DNA of 15,122 bases from an uncultured Candidatus Melainabacteria bacterium (lineage in GTDB: Bacteria; Cyanobacteriota; Vampirovibrionia; LMEP-6097): assembly GCA_937927525.1 (NCBI GenBank), contig CALBDR010000246.1, positions 1-15,122 of the forward strand, read 5' to 3'. The notes beneath the pieces are model-generated. The model was not told where the DNA came from. It ran no database searches and saw only the letters and a list, made by a program, of their open reading frames with translations. The position numbers were made by a program, and so were the translations under genes. The first letter of the stretch is position 1. Each line of letters starts with the position of its first letter. This document shows, in pieces, positions 1-6,418 of this stretch.

Positions 1-1765
1 AGCTCATAGTTATTTACTATTTAATCTTTTACACTATGATTTTATTTTCAGAAGTCTTGAAAAGCAGTCTAAAGCTTCTCCATTTTCTTTAGAAAAATTA
101 TGGGAACTTCATAAACAAAACCGTGATTCAGAGAAGAGTTTGATCGAGTTGATGCTTGAAGATGAGATGTTTAAAGGCTTTGCTCGAAAGATTTTAGATT
201 TTCATCAAAGATCATTTAATACCTACCTAGATGAGCTTTTTGAAGAACTTATTTATGAATTTCAATATTTAGATTTCATTTTAAATACTGATGAAGAGCT
301 AACTAATTTACAGAGCTTAAACGAACTTTTTAGTGAGATTAAGGATCTGCAACGCGCTGAAAAGATTAGAAAAACTTATCACGACTCAGCTTCGGTTTTA
401 GATATCTATAAATTAGAGGACTTTATTAAGCATATTGATTTACTTAGAGAGAATCGTCTGAGCCTTGCTAATAAAAGTGAAGAGATATTAGCTAATGTCG
501 TTCAAATAATGACTGCACATAAATCTAAGGGCTTAGAATTTGAGCATGTTTTCATGCATAAATGTATCGATAAGGTTTGGGGAAATCCTCGTTCATTCTC
601 TAAGCTAAAGCTGCCACCTTGTTTAGTTACTGAAGTTGCTATGCAGACTAAAGAGAGTGTGAATGAAGAAGAAAGACGTTTATTCTTTGTGGCTATGACT
701 AGAGCTAAAAAGGAATTGCACCTTAATTATTATCAAAAAGATGGTCAAGGAAAGGATGTGACACCATCTATCTTTATAGAGGAGCTAAAGACTTATAGGA
801 ATAAGGAACAGTTTAGTTTGAATGACTTGACTGAGTCCGCTGGAAATTTAGGGCAGAACGCTGAAGAACTTTATAAATCATTAATTGAAAAGAATATTTC
901 TTTCCTTAGATCTAGCAAGGAAAAAGAATTTCCACTGGACAAGCTTTTATTAGAAAAGATTCTTACTGACTATAAACTTTCTGTTACTCACCTGAATACT
1001 TTTTTAGGCTGTGCGCGTAAGTTTTATTATCAGCATATTCTAAGAGTTCCTTCTGCTAAAAGTAAGCATGCTAGCTTCGGTACAGCTGTGCATAACTCAC
1101 TTTATGAGATGTTTACACTAATTAAGCGAGATGGTGTAAATCAAAACTCTAAGCAAGAAATTAATCATAGTTTATGTAAAACTCGATTAATAGAATCTTT
1201 TGAGAAATATTTAAAAGCAGAATTTTTAGATGAAAAAGACTTCGAGGATTCACTTAGCTTAGGGAAGGATGCGCTCAGTAAATATTACGATAAATATAGC
1301 TCTAGCTTTATAACCAAGACTGAGCTTGAGTTTGACCATAAGAGTTTAGAGTTTAATGGCATTAAACTTACAGGTAAAATCGATAAAGTCGAAGTTTTAG
1401 ATCCAGTCGCAAAGACAGTAAATGTCGTAGATTATAAGACTGGTAATCCAGCTTCTAAACGTTCAGCTTTAAAAGCTGGCGCTGATTATCATAGACAGAT
1501 AGTCTTTTACCAACTACTCTGTGACCTAGGTTTAAAAGAAGGAACTTTTAACTATAAAATGATTTCTGGTGAGTTGGACTTTGTCCAGCAGGATAATGCA
1601 GGTGAATTCTATAAAGATCGAATTATAGTTAGAGATGAGGATATAGAAGCTTTAAGACAAGAGATAGAAGTATTTAAAAAACAGGTTTTTAGTCATGAAT
1701 TTGAGATGACTAGTGATGTTAAAAAGTGTGAGCGCTGTCAGTTTAAGAATCTTTGTGAGCGTTAA
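1..1765 (+). CDS. UvrD/Rep-family helicase fused to PD-(D/E)XK nuclease, 3' part
   Basis: Partial gene: the frame is open from base 2, so the real start lies upstream and the TTG at 140 is only an internal codon. It is the C-terminal half of a superfamily 1 DNA helicase-nuclease, likely acting in recombination or repair by unwinding and trimming DNA ends. Helicase motif V (VQIMTAHKSKGLEF) lies near 497-540 and motif VI (EERRLFFVAMTRAKKEL) near 667-720. A PD-(D/E)XK nuclease domain follows: LSVTHLNTFLGCARKFYY, GTAVHNSL, GKIDKVE with Asp at 1382, VDYKTG with Asp at 1430, and QIVFYQ near 1497. Cys at 1010 plus the terminal C-x2-C-x5-C (codons 1727, 1736, 1754) resemble the Fe-S staple of AddB/Cas4-type nucleases. 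The Walker A region and motifs I-IV are outside the window. The family call is firm; pathway membership is inference. Confidence 0.88.
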   Translation, partial: AHSYLLFNLLHYDFIFRSLEKQSKASPFSLEKLWELHKQNRDSEKSLIELMLEDEMFKGFARKILDFHQRSFNTYLDELFEELIYEFQYLDFILNTDEELTNLQSLNELFSEIKDLQRAEKIRKTYHDSASVLDIYKLEDFIKHIDLLRENRLSLANKSEEILANVVQIMTAHKSKGLEFEHVFMHKCIDKVWGNPRSFSKLKLPPCLVTEVAMQTKESVNEEERRLFFVAMTRAKKELHLNYYQKDGQGKDVTPSIFIEELKTYRNKEQFSLNDLTESAGNLGQNAEELYKSLIEKNISFLRSSKEKEFPLDKLLLEKILTDYKLSVTHLNTFLGCARKFYYQHILRVPSAKSKHASFGTAVHNSLYEMFTLIKRDGVNQNSKQEINHSLCKTRLIESFEKYLKAEFLDEKDFEDSLSLGKDALSKYYDKYSSSFITKTELEFDHKSLEFNGIKLTGKIDKVEVLDPVAKTVNVVDYKTGNPASKRSALKAGADYHRQIVFYQLLCDLGLKEGTFNYKMISGELDFVQQDNAGEFYKDRIIVRDEDIEALRQEIEVFKKQVFSHEFEMTSDVKKCERCQFKNLCER

Positions 1766-3237
1766 TTCTTTAATAAAACTTTACTTAACTGCCTGATAAA
1801 ACCATTTATACCTAATTTCGCTAAAAATGTAATGATCGAGTGTTCAGCAAAGCCTCGCGCAAAAACTTTGCCGGTTCTTTTCAAGGCTTCACTTTCTAAT
1901 TCTTTGTTACCGTTAGCTTTCTCTTTTATGAATCTATAGTCAGATTGTTCTGGGAATTTATTAGCGAGTTTGCTTATAAAGCTTTGATTTTGAGGATTTG
2001 ATTCATGTTTATCTGGATAATATAAAATTCCTTCTTCGGTATTGAACTCTTTAGCGAGTTTTGTATCTTCAAGTTTTGCGATTCTTCCATTTGATAATCT
2101 GTCACCTAACATCATTGAGCCCATGGTTACAGCTGTTTTTAAGATATCTTCTGTTAACTCAAGTATTCCCTGAGCATTACTTAACTTAGAGATTAAGTGT
2201 GGTATCCCTGTGTAGAGAAATATTGCACCTTGTTTCGGGTATAAACCTAAATTAGGATTATGCTGCTCACGCAACTCTTCGGTGAATTTATGATTCTGAG
2301 TAGATTTTGGGTTTGCTTTTAAATAAGCTAGTGAAGCTTTGCTTAATAGTGGAGATGAAAGCATGGCAGCTAAAGTTCCAAACATTTGATTTCTGGTAAA
2401 TATTTTATTGTTACCTTGGGCTTTATCCTTTTCTTCAGGCACATAGTGCATTGAGCCTGTAAATCTATCCACACCTAAGATATATCTTCTAAACAAAAGT
2501 GTTATAAAAGGAACAGAGGCAGTGAGAAAGCCCATGTAGCTACTCTGATTGATGAAGGTTTTTTCTTTATAATTTCTTGTTTTAGCTACGAACTCTTCAT
2601 CAATATTTAGCTCATTTGTAAAGAAATCCTTTATGCGCTCAATTTTAGTTATATGTTTATTTTTTTCTTGTGACTCTTTTGTTTCAGCTTGGATTAATTC
2701 GTTATCAATATTCTTGCGCATTCTACTTTTTAAGGCAGCTCTAAAACTTTCAATATTTTCCAGTTCTTCAAATCTAAAGCTTAAAAGCATATCTCTTGCG
2801 GTATGTGGATCTTTAAATAGGTAGTTTTTAAACTCTTTTGAAAATGTTCTATTTCTAATAGCTTTTCCTGTTGAACCAGCAGTGAAGAACACACTAGTAT
2901 TAATTATAGATTTGAAAATAGTTTCTTGGAAAAATTTCCAGTTACGCATGGCAGCAGTAATTAAAGCTGGTGTATGCTCTGCAAAAATATCTATCCACGC
3001 TCGATACTCTGTTTGTCTAGAAAGTAAACGCTTAGGGATTTCTTCTACGAGATTTTTACTTTTTCTGGTTGATTTTAGGTCGTTTATTTTCTTGTGAAGA
3101 GTGTCAAAATCAAAATCATTAAATTCTTTGTTCTTGAAATTATGCTCTAGGTTTTCTCTAAGATTGCTTTCTAAATTAAAGTTATCTGGGATAACTGCAA
3201 AATCATTAGTTTTCACTTGGTTGTCTATGATTTGCAT
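1762..3237 (-). CDS. Unrecognised 491-aa protein with hydrophobic segments
   Basis: I do not recognise this protein. It has no N-terminal signal peptide. Residues 1-75 are charged and polar (rich in Asn, Lys, Glu). Moderately hydrophobic stretches lie near 86-98, 107-121, 234-254, 284-306, 337-350, 365-378 and 463-488, so membrane association through amphipathic or short helices is possible but not clear-cut. A charged, possibly coiled segment spans about 155-230 (many Glu/Lys). It starts with ATG and has no recognisable Shine-Dalgarno. Its TAA overlaps the stop of the convergent helicase gene by 4 bp (1762-1765), and it is divergent from the CHAP gene across 175 bp. The long uninterrupted frame and typical amino-acid composition support a real gene. 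No catalytic motif was seen and no function is proposed. Confidence 0.75.
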   Translation of the reverse strand: MQIIDNQVKTNDFAVIPDNFNLESNLRENLEHNFKNKEFNDFDFDTLHKKINDLKSTRKSKNLVEEIPKRLLSRQTEYRAWIDIFAEHTPALITAAMRNWKFFQETIFKSIINTSVFFTAGSTGKAIRNRTFSKEFKNYLFKDPHTARDMLLSFRFEELENIESFRAALKSRMRKNIDNELIQAETKESQEKNKHITKIERIKDFFTNELNIDEEFVAKTRNYKEKTFINQSSYMGFLTASVPFITLLFRRYILGVDRFTGSMHYVPEEKDKAQGNNKIFTRNQMFGTLAAMLSSPLLSKASLAYLKANPKSTQNHKFTEELREQHNPNLGLYPKQGAIFLYTGIPHLISKLSNAQGILELTEDILKTAVTMGSMMLGDRLSNGRIAKLEDTKLAKEFNTEEGILYYPDKHESNPQNQSFISKLANKFPEQSDYRFIKEKANGNKELESEALKRTGKVFARGFAEHSIITFLAKLGINGFIRQLSKVLLKN

Positions 3238-3338
3238 AATTCTGTATTACTAATGCTAACAATAATCTAATTTTTTGAATATCCTTTTTGTGGAATTATT
3301 TTAATCCTTAATCAAATATAATAATTACTTATAGAAAA

Positions 3339-3350
3339 TGATTAAAATCA
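3339..3350. promoter_or_regulatory. Short inverted repeat resembling a CRP/FNR half-site pair
   Basis: TGATT-AA-AATCA is a perfect inverted repeat; its core TGAT-N4-ATCA resembles the centre of an FNR-type site (TTGAT-N4-ATCAA). It lies 63 bp before the CHAP start codon, in the divergent gap between the 491-aa and CHAP genes. In DNA this AT-rich such a 12-bp repeat can arise by chance, so regulator binding is only a suggestion. Confidence 0.2.
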
Positions 3351-3400
3351 CATTTTTGACCGATGACTATGTGTCGAAAAGTAATTAGACTTTAAATATT

Positions 3401-3407
3401 AAGGAGG
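3401..3407 (+). promoter_or_regulatory. Perfect Shine-Dalgarno of the CHAP-protein gene
   Basis: AAGGAGG lies 5 nt before the ATG at 3413 and fixes that start. It is notable because the other starts examined in this window show little or no Shine-Dalgarno, which suggests unusually strong translation of this gene. Confidence 0.9.
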
Positions 3408-3412
3408 CTAAC

Positions 3413-4495
3413 ATGGCACTATTAGAAGAGAAAAAAATAATAACAGCAAATGCTGAGCTGCAAGTGTGTAATCTAGGAAAGGTTTCTAGAATTTATACTC
3501 CACTAAATTTAGCGGAAGAAACAGAAGCAGCTGGTTTTGCATTTTCAAATAAGTTAAAGAAAAAAGTTTCTTATGATAGAAAAAATATCTCAAGAGCATT
3601 TTTCGAAGGAAATAATAAATTTGAATATGCAGACTTAGTAAAGAAATTTGAGTCAGATTCAGCTGGTGGTCCTACTGTAGGTGAAAACTCTATTACTATC
3701 TGGATTGATTCTGAGCATGTGAACGCAGCAAGTAACGCTGACTACATTTACTTATACTTTGGACGTGAGAAAAGAGTTAAATTATTAGGTTTAAACGGCT
3801 CATTCCCTGCTGGAGCTACTTTAACATGGGATCTTAACCAAGTAGATGAATGGCTTGAAGATAATGTTGATACTGACTTATGGGATGAACTCGCTTTAGT
3901 TAATGAGTCTGGTGATGGTATTAAAATTGATCGTATCCGTGTGAAACACAGTGGGCAAACTATTTTAGATTGGACTACTGATATCTGGTTAGACGGTTCT
4001 AAATTAGAAGAGTACGGGAAAATCATACTTACAGGGAAAATCCTTGAACAAAAACTAGAACAGATAGATAAGCTTTGGATTCCACAAATCCACTGGGGAG
4101 CTAGAGAGCTCGGTAAATCTGATGGTACTAAGTATGGTTCTACTGGTGCATGGTGTAGTGAATTCGCTTCTTGGTGTCTTAGAAAAGCTATGTGGGATAC
4201 TCCTACTGGTAATATCGGTTCACAAGCCATGGAAGATTATTTCTCTTCTATAAATAGAATCTACACTCATGATCAGTTAATTGATGGTGACTATACTTTA
4301 GTTCCTGGAGATTATATTAGATTTGAATGGTCAAATGGTGGTCATCATTCTGGAATTTTTATCGAATATGTAGATGATCCAGAAAGTCCATCTGATGCTA
4401 CTACAATAAGAACGATAGAAGGTAACGCTAGTTCCACTGTTCTAGTGACTACTAGAACTTTTCAGAATGTTCTTTCTGTAGGTAACTGTCAGTAA
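3413..4495 (+). CDS. CHAP-type amidase/peptidase with PLAT-like middle region
   Basis: Probable cysteine hydrolase of the CHAP (NlpC/P60-like) fold, typically cleaving amide bonds in peptidoglycan. The catalytic layout is visible in residues 225-345: Cys248 in GAWCSEFASWC, His311/His312 in GGHHSGIFIEYV, and Glu336/Asn338 in TIEGNAS, preceded by the family-typical PGDYIRF turn. Residues about 92-195 read as alternating beta strands (ITIWIDS, ADYIYLYFG, IDRIRVKHS, WTTDIWL) with the pattern of a PLAT/LH2-like beta-sandwich, a possible lipid or surface binding module; this assignment is tentative. The N-terminal 80 residues are polar and match nothing I know. There is no signal peptide, lipobox or membrane segment, so the route to a wall substrate is unclear. 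The gene stands alone with a strong Shine-Dalgarno and terminator. An endolysin, bacteriocin, secreted effector or intracellular amidase are all possible. Confidence 0.8.
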   Translation: MALLEEKKIITANAELQVCNLGKVSRIYTPLNLAEETEAAGFAFSNKLKKKVSYDRKNISRAFFEGNNKFEYADLVKKFESDSAGGPTVGENSITIWIDSEHVNAASNADYIYLYFGREKRVKLLGLNGSFPAGATLTWDLNQVDEWLEDNVDTDLWDELALVNESGDGIKIDRIRVKHSGQTILDWTTDIWLDGSKLEEYGKIILTGKILEQKLEQIDKLWIPQIHWGARELGKSDGTKYGSTGAWCSEFASWCLRKAMWDTPTGNIGSQAMEDYFSSINRIYTHDQLIDGDYTLVPGDYIRFEWSNGGHHSGIFIEYVDDPESPSDATTIRTIEGNASSTVLVTTRTFQNVLSVGNCQ

Positions 4496-4500
4496 ATCTT

Positions 4501-4521
4501 TAAAGTGTTTTTTACACTTTA
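4501..4521 (+). terminator. AT-rich hairpin after the CHAP gene
   Basis: TAAAGTGT / ACACTTTA forms a perfect 8-bp stem around a TTTTT loop, starting 5 nt after the stop codon. It is not followed by a T tract, so it is a weak terminator or an mRNA 3'-end stabiliser; the stronger terminator follows at 4570. Confidence 0.4.
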
Positions 4522-4569
4522 TAAAAACTTTGTCATGGGTTCTAACTCGTTCCCCTGATGATCTCGCAG

Positions 4570-4597
4570 AGCAGGAGCCAAAGGCTCCTGCTTTTTT
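4570..4597 (+). terminator. Strong intrinsic terminator
   Basis: AGCAGGAGCC (4570-4579), loop AAA, GGCTCCTGCT (4583-4592), then T residues to 4597: a perfect 10-bp, GC-rich stem with a 3-nt loop and a U tract. It ends transcription of the CHAP gene. On the minus strand there is no U tract after the stem, so it is not clearly bidirectional. Confidence 0.93.
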
Positions 4598-4612
4598 ACG
4601 GTGTCTTATGGT

Positions 4613-4688
4613 TTAGTCACCAAGGTTGAAGTATTTTGTTTTACTTCCAGTTTTAGGTTTAATGCTTTCTACCTTAATACCATTTTCA
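4613..4688 (-). pseudogene. Orphaned original C-terminal codons of the 240-aa gene
   Basis: On the minus strand this stretch continues, in another frame, the C-terminus of the gene at 4689-5411. Read from inside the distal repeat copy it gives TNNENGIKVESIK followed by PKTGSKTKYFNLGD and a TAA at 4613-4615. The first part repeats the segment TNNENGITVESIK found inside the present protein (residues 217-229). If the 67-bp repeat unit is removed, the frames join and give a protein of about 243 residues. It is therefore best read as the former gene end, cut off by a frameshifting insertion. Confidence 0.7.
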
Positions 4689-4697
4689 TTATTTGTC
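4657..4697. repeat. 41-bp direct repeat, copy 1
   Basis: Matches 4724-4764 at 40 of 41 positions (T at 4674, G at 4741), with a start-to-start offset of 67 bp. The 26 bp between the copies (4698-4723) match neither outer flank, so this is a local duplication with extra filler sequence rather than a simple 67-bp tandem duplication. Confidence 0.95.
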
Positions 4698-5411
4698 TGG
4701 CGACTGGGGGAATAGTGGCCATAGTTTAATGCTTTCTACCGTAATACCATTTTCATTATTTGTCGCGTCTTCGAAATTAAAAGGAAAAATAGTTGCAGTG
4801 TTGTTGCCACCAGCCTTATCTTTAATGATGTGAAGCTCTTTCCCTTTTCCAGAGCTATTATTAGTTTCAGTATCTTCACCAATTTGCACGCCAATGACAT
4901 TTGGAAGTTTAGTAGTACCTTTACCTTTTAATTGCCTCCAGTTAGCAATATTGATTCTATATGGGTTTGATTCATCTGCAAAAAATACTTGCGTTGAATT
5001 TTCTATTTTTTCTTGGTGACTATTTGGGGTACCTCTAACACGTTCTCTGTGTTTCTGCGAACTGTGTACTTCTTTTTCTCTGTGGGTCTGCGACCAGTGT
5101 ACTTCTTTATCAGTTGGTTTAAGTTTGAGATTTACATCTGCACTATTTTTAGTATTCTGTCCGTAGCTTTCAAGTACTTCATAAGGCACAGCTAGTTCTT
5201 TACAGATATCTCGATTTATTTTTTTAGGATCTTCAATTTTGACTATTGCCCCATCTTTAGTAGGTACTTCTAAGTATTCAGCTGGAGTCGCTTTGAATGT
5301 TTGGTGAGCTATTGTTGTACTTGCCAAGCCTGTCAAACCTGCCAAACCAATATTTCGCCATGTCAGCCATGGTCGAAGTTGATTACTAGATTGTGGAGTA
5401 GGTTTCGCCAT
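4689..5411 (-). CDS. Unknown 240-aa protein, C-terminus altered by repeat insertion
   Basis: Not recognised. The N-terminus is polar with basic and Trp residues, then a weakly hydrophobic segment at about 21-36 (IGLAGLTGLASTTIA) that could be a signal anchor. The rest is hydrophilic. Residues 102-123 are two copies of an 11-residue repeat (KEVHWSQTHRE, KEVHSSQKHRE). The last 11 residues (LWPLFPQSPDK) are encoded by filler DNA between two 41-bp repeats and replace the older ending PKTGSKTKYFNLGD. The gene follows recO by 53 bp on the same strand but has its own promoter-like sequence there. The ATG start has no Shine-Dalgarno. Function is unknown; the present product may be a slightly altered but working protein or a decaying one. 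Confidence 0.65.
   Translation of the reverse strand: MAKPTPQSSNQLRPWLTWRNIGLAGLTGLASTTIAHQTFKATPAEYLEVPTKDGAIVKIEDPKKINRDICKELAVPYEVLESYGQNTKNSADVNLKLKPTDKEVHWSQTHREKEVHSSQKHRERVRGTPNSHQEKIENSTQVFFADESNPYRINIANWRQLKGKGTTKLPNVIGVQIGEDTETNNSSGKGKELHIIKDKAGGNNTATIFPFNFEDATNNENGITVESIKLWPLFPQSPDK
4724..4764. repeat. 41-bp direct repeat, copy 2
   Basis: Second copy of the repeat at 4657-4697, with one mismatch. It lies inside the coding region and encodes the segment around TNNENGITVESIK on the minus strand; the equivalent codon for T is K in copy 1. Confidence 0.95.
5043..5108. repeat. Two tandem 33-bp units inside the 240-aa gene
   Basis: Units 5043-5075 and 5076-5108 agree at 29 of 33 positions and run head to tail without a gap. 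The period is 11 codons, so the frame is kept; they encode the KEVHxSQxHRE repeats. This is a second, in-frame duplication in the same gene. Confidence 0.9.
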
Positions 5412-5422
5412 AGTAAAGAACT

Positions 5423-5452
5423 ATCTTAGTATATTTAAACTAATCGCGTCAA
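5423..5452 (-). promoter_or_regulatory. Sigma70-type promoter of the 240-aa gene
   Basis: On the minus strand TTGACG (5452-5447), an 18-bp spacer and TAAGAT (5428-5423) precede the ATG at 5411. The -35 box matches 5 of 6 consensus bases. Predicted initiation is near 5416, giving a leader of only about 5 nt. It lies in the 53-bp gap after recO, so the gene can be transcribed separately from recO. Confidence 0.5.
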
Positions 5453-5464
5453 GACTAATTGTGG

Positions 5465-6418
5465 TTAATCTAAAATATCAGCTAAAGCTGACCAAGATCT
5501 ACACTCACTATGGGTCTGAAATTCGATATGTTTATAGAGAAGCTTAAGAGTAGACTTTAGTTCTATGTTTTGAGCTTCGATACTGAATTCAGAAAGGCTA
5601 CTGCCTTCACTTAATGAGACTTGAAGGTAGTTAATTAAGAACTCTTCGATTAAAATTTTCCTGAAGCTATAAGATTCTTTTTTCTGATTATTAGGCTCTG
5701 AATCATAAACTTCATCTATATAAATCTCAGTTCCTAAGTTACTTAGGGCTGATTTATCAAGTGAGTCTAGTAATTTAAAAGTAAACTTACTTATAGGGGT
5801 TACCTGTTCATCAGTATGGTAGCCTTCTCTGTAAAGCTCATAGCCTTTACCGCTGCAAATAGAACCATTACTTAAATCAAAATACTGTGGGATTTGATTA
5901 GGTTTTCTACGGATATTTGCAAGTGAACAGTAATTTAATTCTGGTTTATAACCTAGCTCACAGATTATGCACCATAAAAACTCTACACTTAAAAGTAGTT
6001 TTTGGTTTTCTTGAAGTTCTTCTGTGACTTTGCTTTGCTGTGATATTTTTTTTAAGTGCTCTAAGAAGATTTCTAACAGATAGAAGAAGTCTTCTATACT
6101 CTGTTCATCTTGGGCGATTTTTTCACATAGCTCAGCTGCGAAAAATGCTAAGTACATAGCAAGAAGGTCTTGGTTATTGTCGCTAAACTTTTGGATTATG
6201 CTAACTTCAGAGACTATGTCTAAGTTTCTCCCTTTCGCTAAAAGAAAGTCACATTCATTTAGAGTTTGGGTCTTAGCAGCAAGACTACTATTAGATTTTC
6301 TTGCACCTTTTGCAATAGCTGAAACTAAGCCGTGCTCTTCTGTAAGTATTTTTAAAATACGATCGGCTTCATTTAGCTTTTGAGTTTTAACGATTATACC
6401 TTTATCGCGGTATTGCAT
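5465..6418 (-). CDS. recO: DNA repair protein RecO
   Basis: RecO works with RecR (and RecF) to load RecA onto SSB-coated single-stranded DNA in gap repair. The N-terminal OB-fold is clear: MQYRDKGIIVKTQKLNEADR, then LTEEHGLVSAIAKGARKSNS (residues 25-44) and the LxxCDFLLAKGRNLDIVSE segment. A helical C-terminal part follows. The usual zinc-binding pair of CxxC motifs is degenerate: only Cys164 (CSLA) and Cys188 (CSGK) remain. At 317 residues it is longer than the common 240-260, with extra C-terminal sequence. Its ATG overlaps the stop of the upstream radical-SAM-like gene by one base (TAATG), implying translational coupling. The identification is strong from the N-terminus and overall layout. 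Confidence 0.9.
   Translation of the reverse strand: MQYRDKGIIVKTQKLNEADRILKILTEEHGLVSAIAKGARKSNSSLAAKTQTLNECDFLLAKGRNLDIVSEVSIIQKFSDNNQDLLAMYLAFFAAELCEKIAQDEQSIEDFFYLLEIFLEHLKKISQQSKVTEELQENQKLLLSVEFLWCIICELGYKPELNYCSLANIRRKPNQIPQYFDLSNGSICSGKGYELYREGYHTDEQVTPISKFTFKLLDSLDKSALSNLGTEIYIDEVYDSEPNNQKKESYSFRKILIEEFLINYLQVSLSEGSSLSEFSIEAQNIELKSTLKLLYKHIEFQTHSECRSWSALADILD

Noticed and set aside
3343..3366. Sigma-28 (flagellar) promoter: TAAA and ACCGATGA before the CHAP gene
   Set aside because: The -10-like part matches 6 of 8 bases, but the gap is 12 nt instead of about 15, and TAAA is common in this AT-rich DNA.
3458..3472. Lipoprotein signal around LQVC in the CHAP protein N-terminus
   Set aside because: There is no hydrophobic stretch before the Cys and no Gly/Ala/Ser at the preceding position.
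3748..4230. 160-residue open frame on the minus strand inside the CHAP gene
   Set aside because: It lies wholly within a gene with clear domains, start and terminator, and its Ser/Pro/Leu-rich product resembles antisense of coding DNA.
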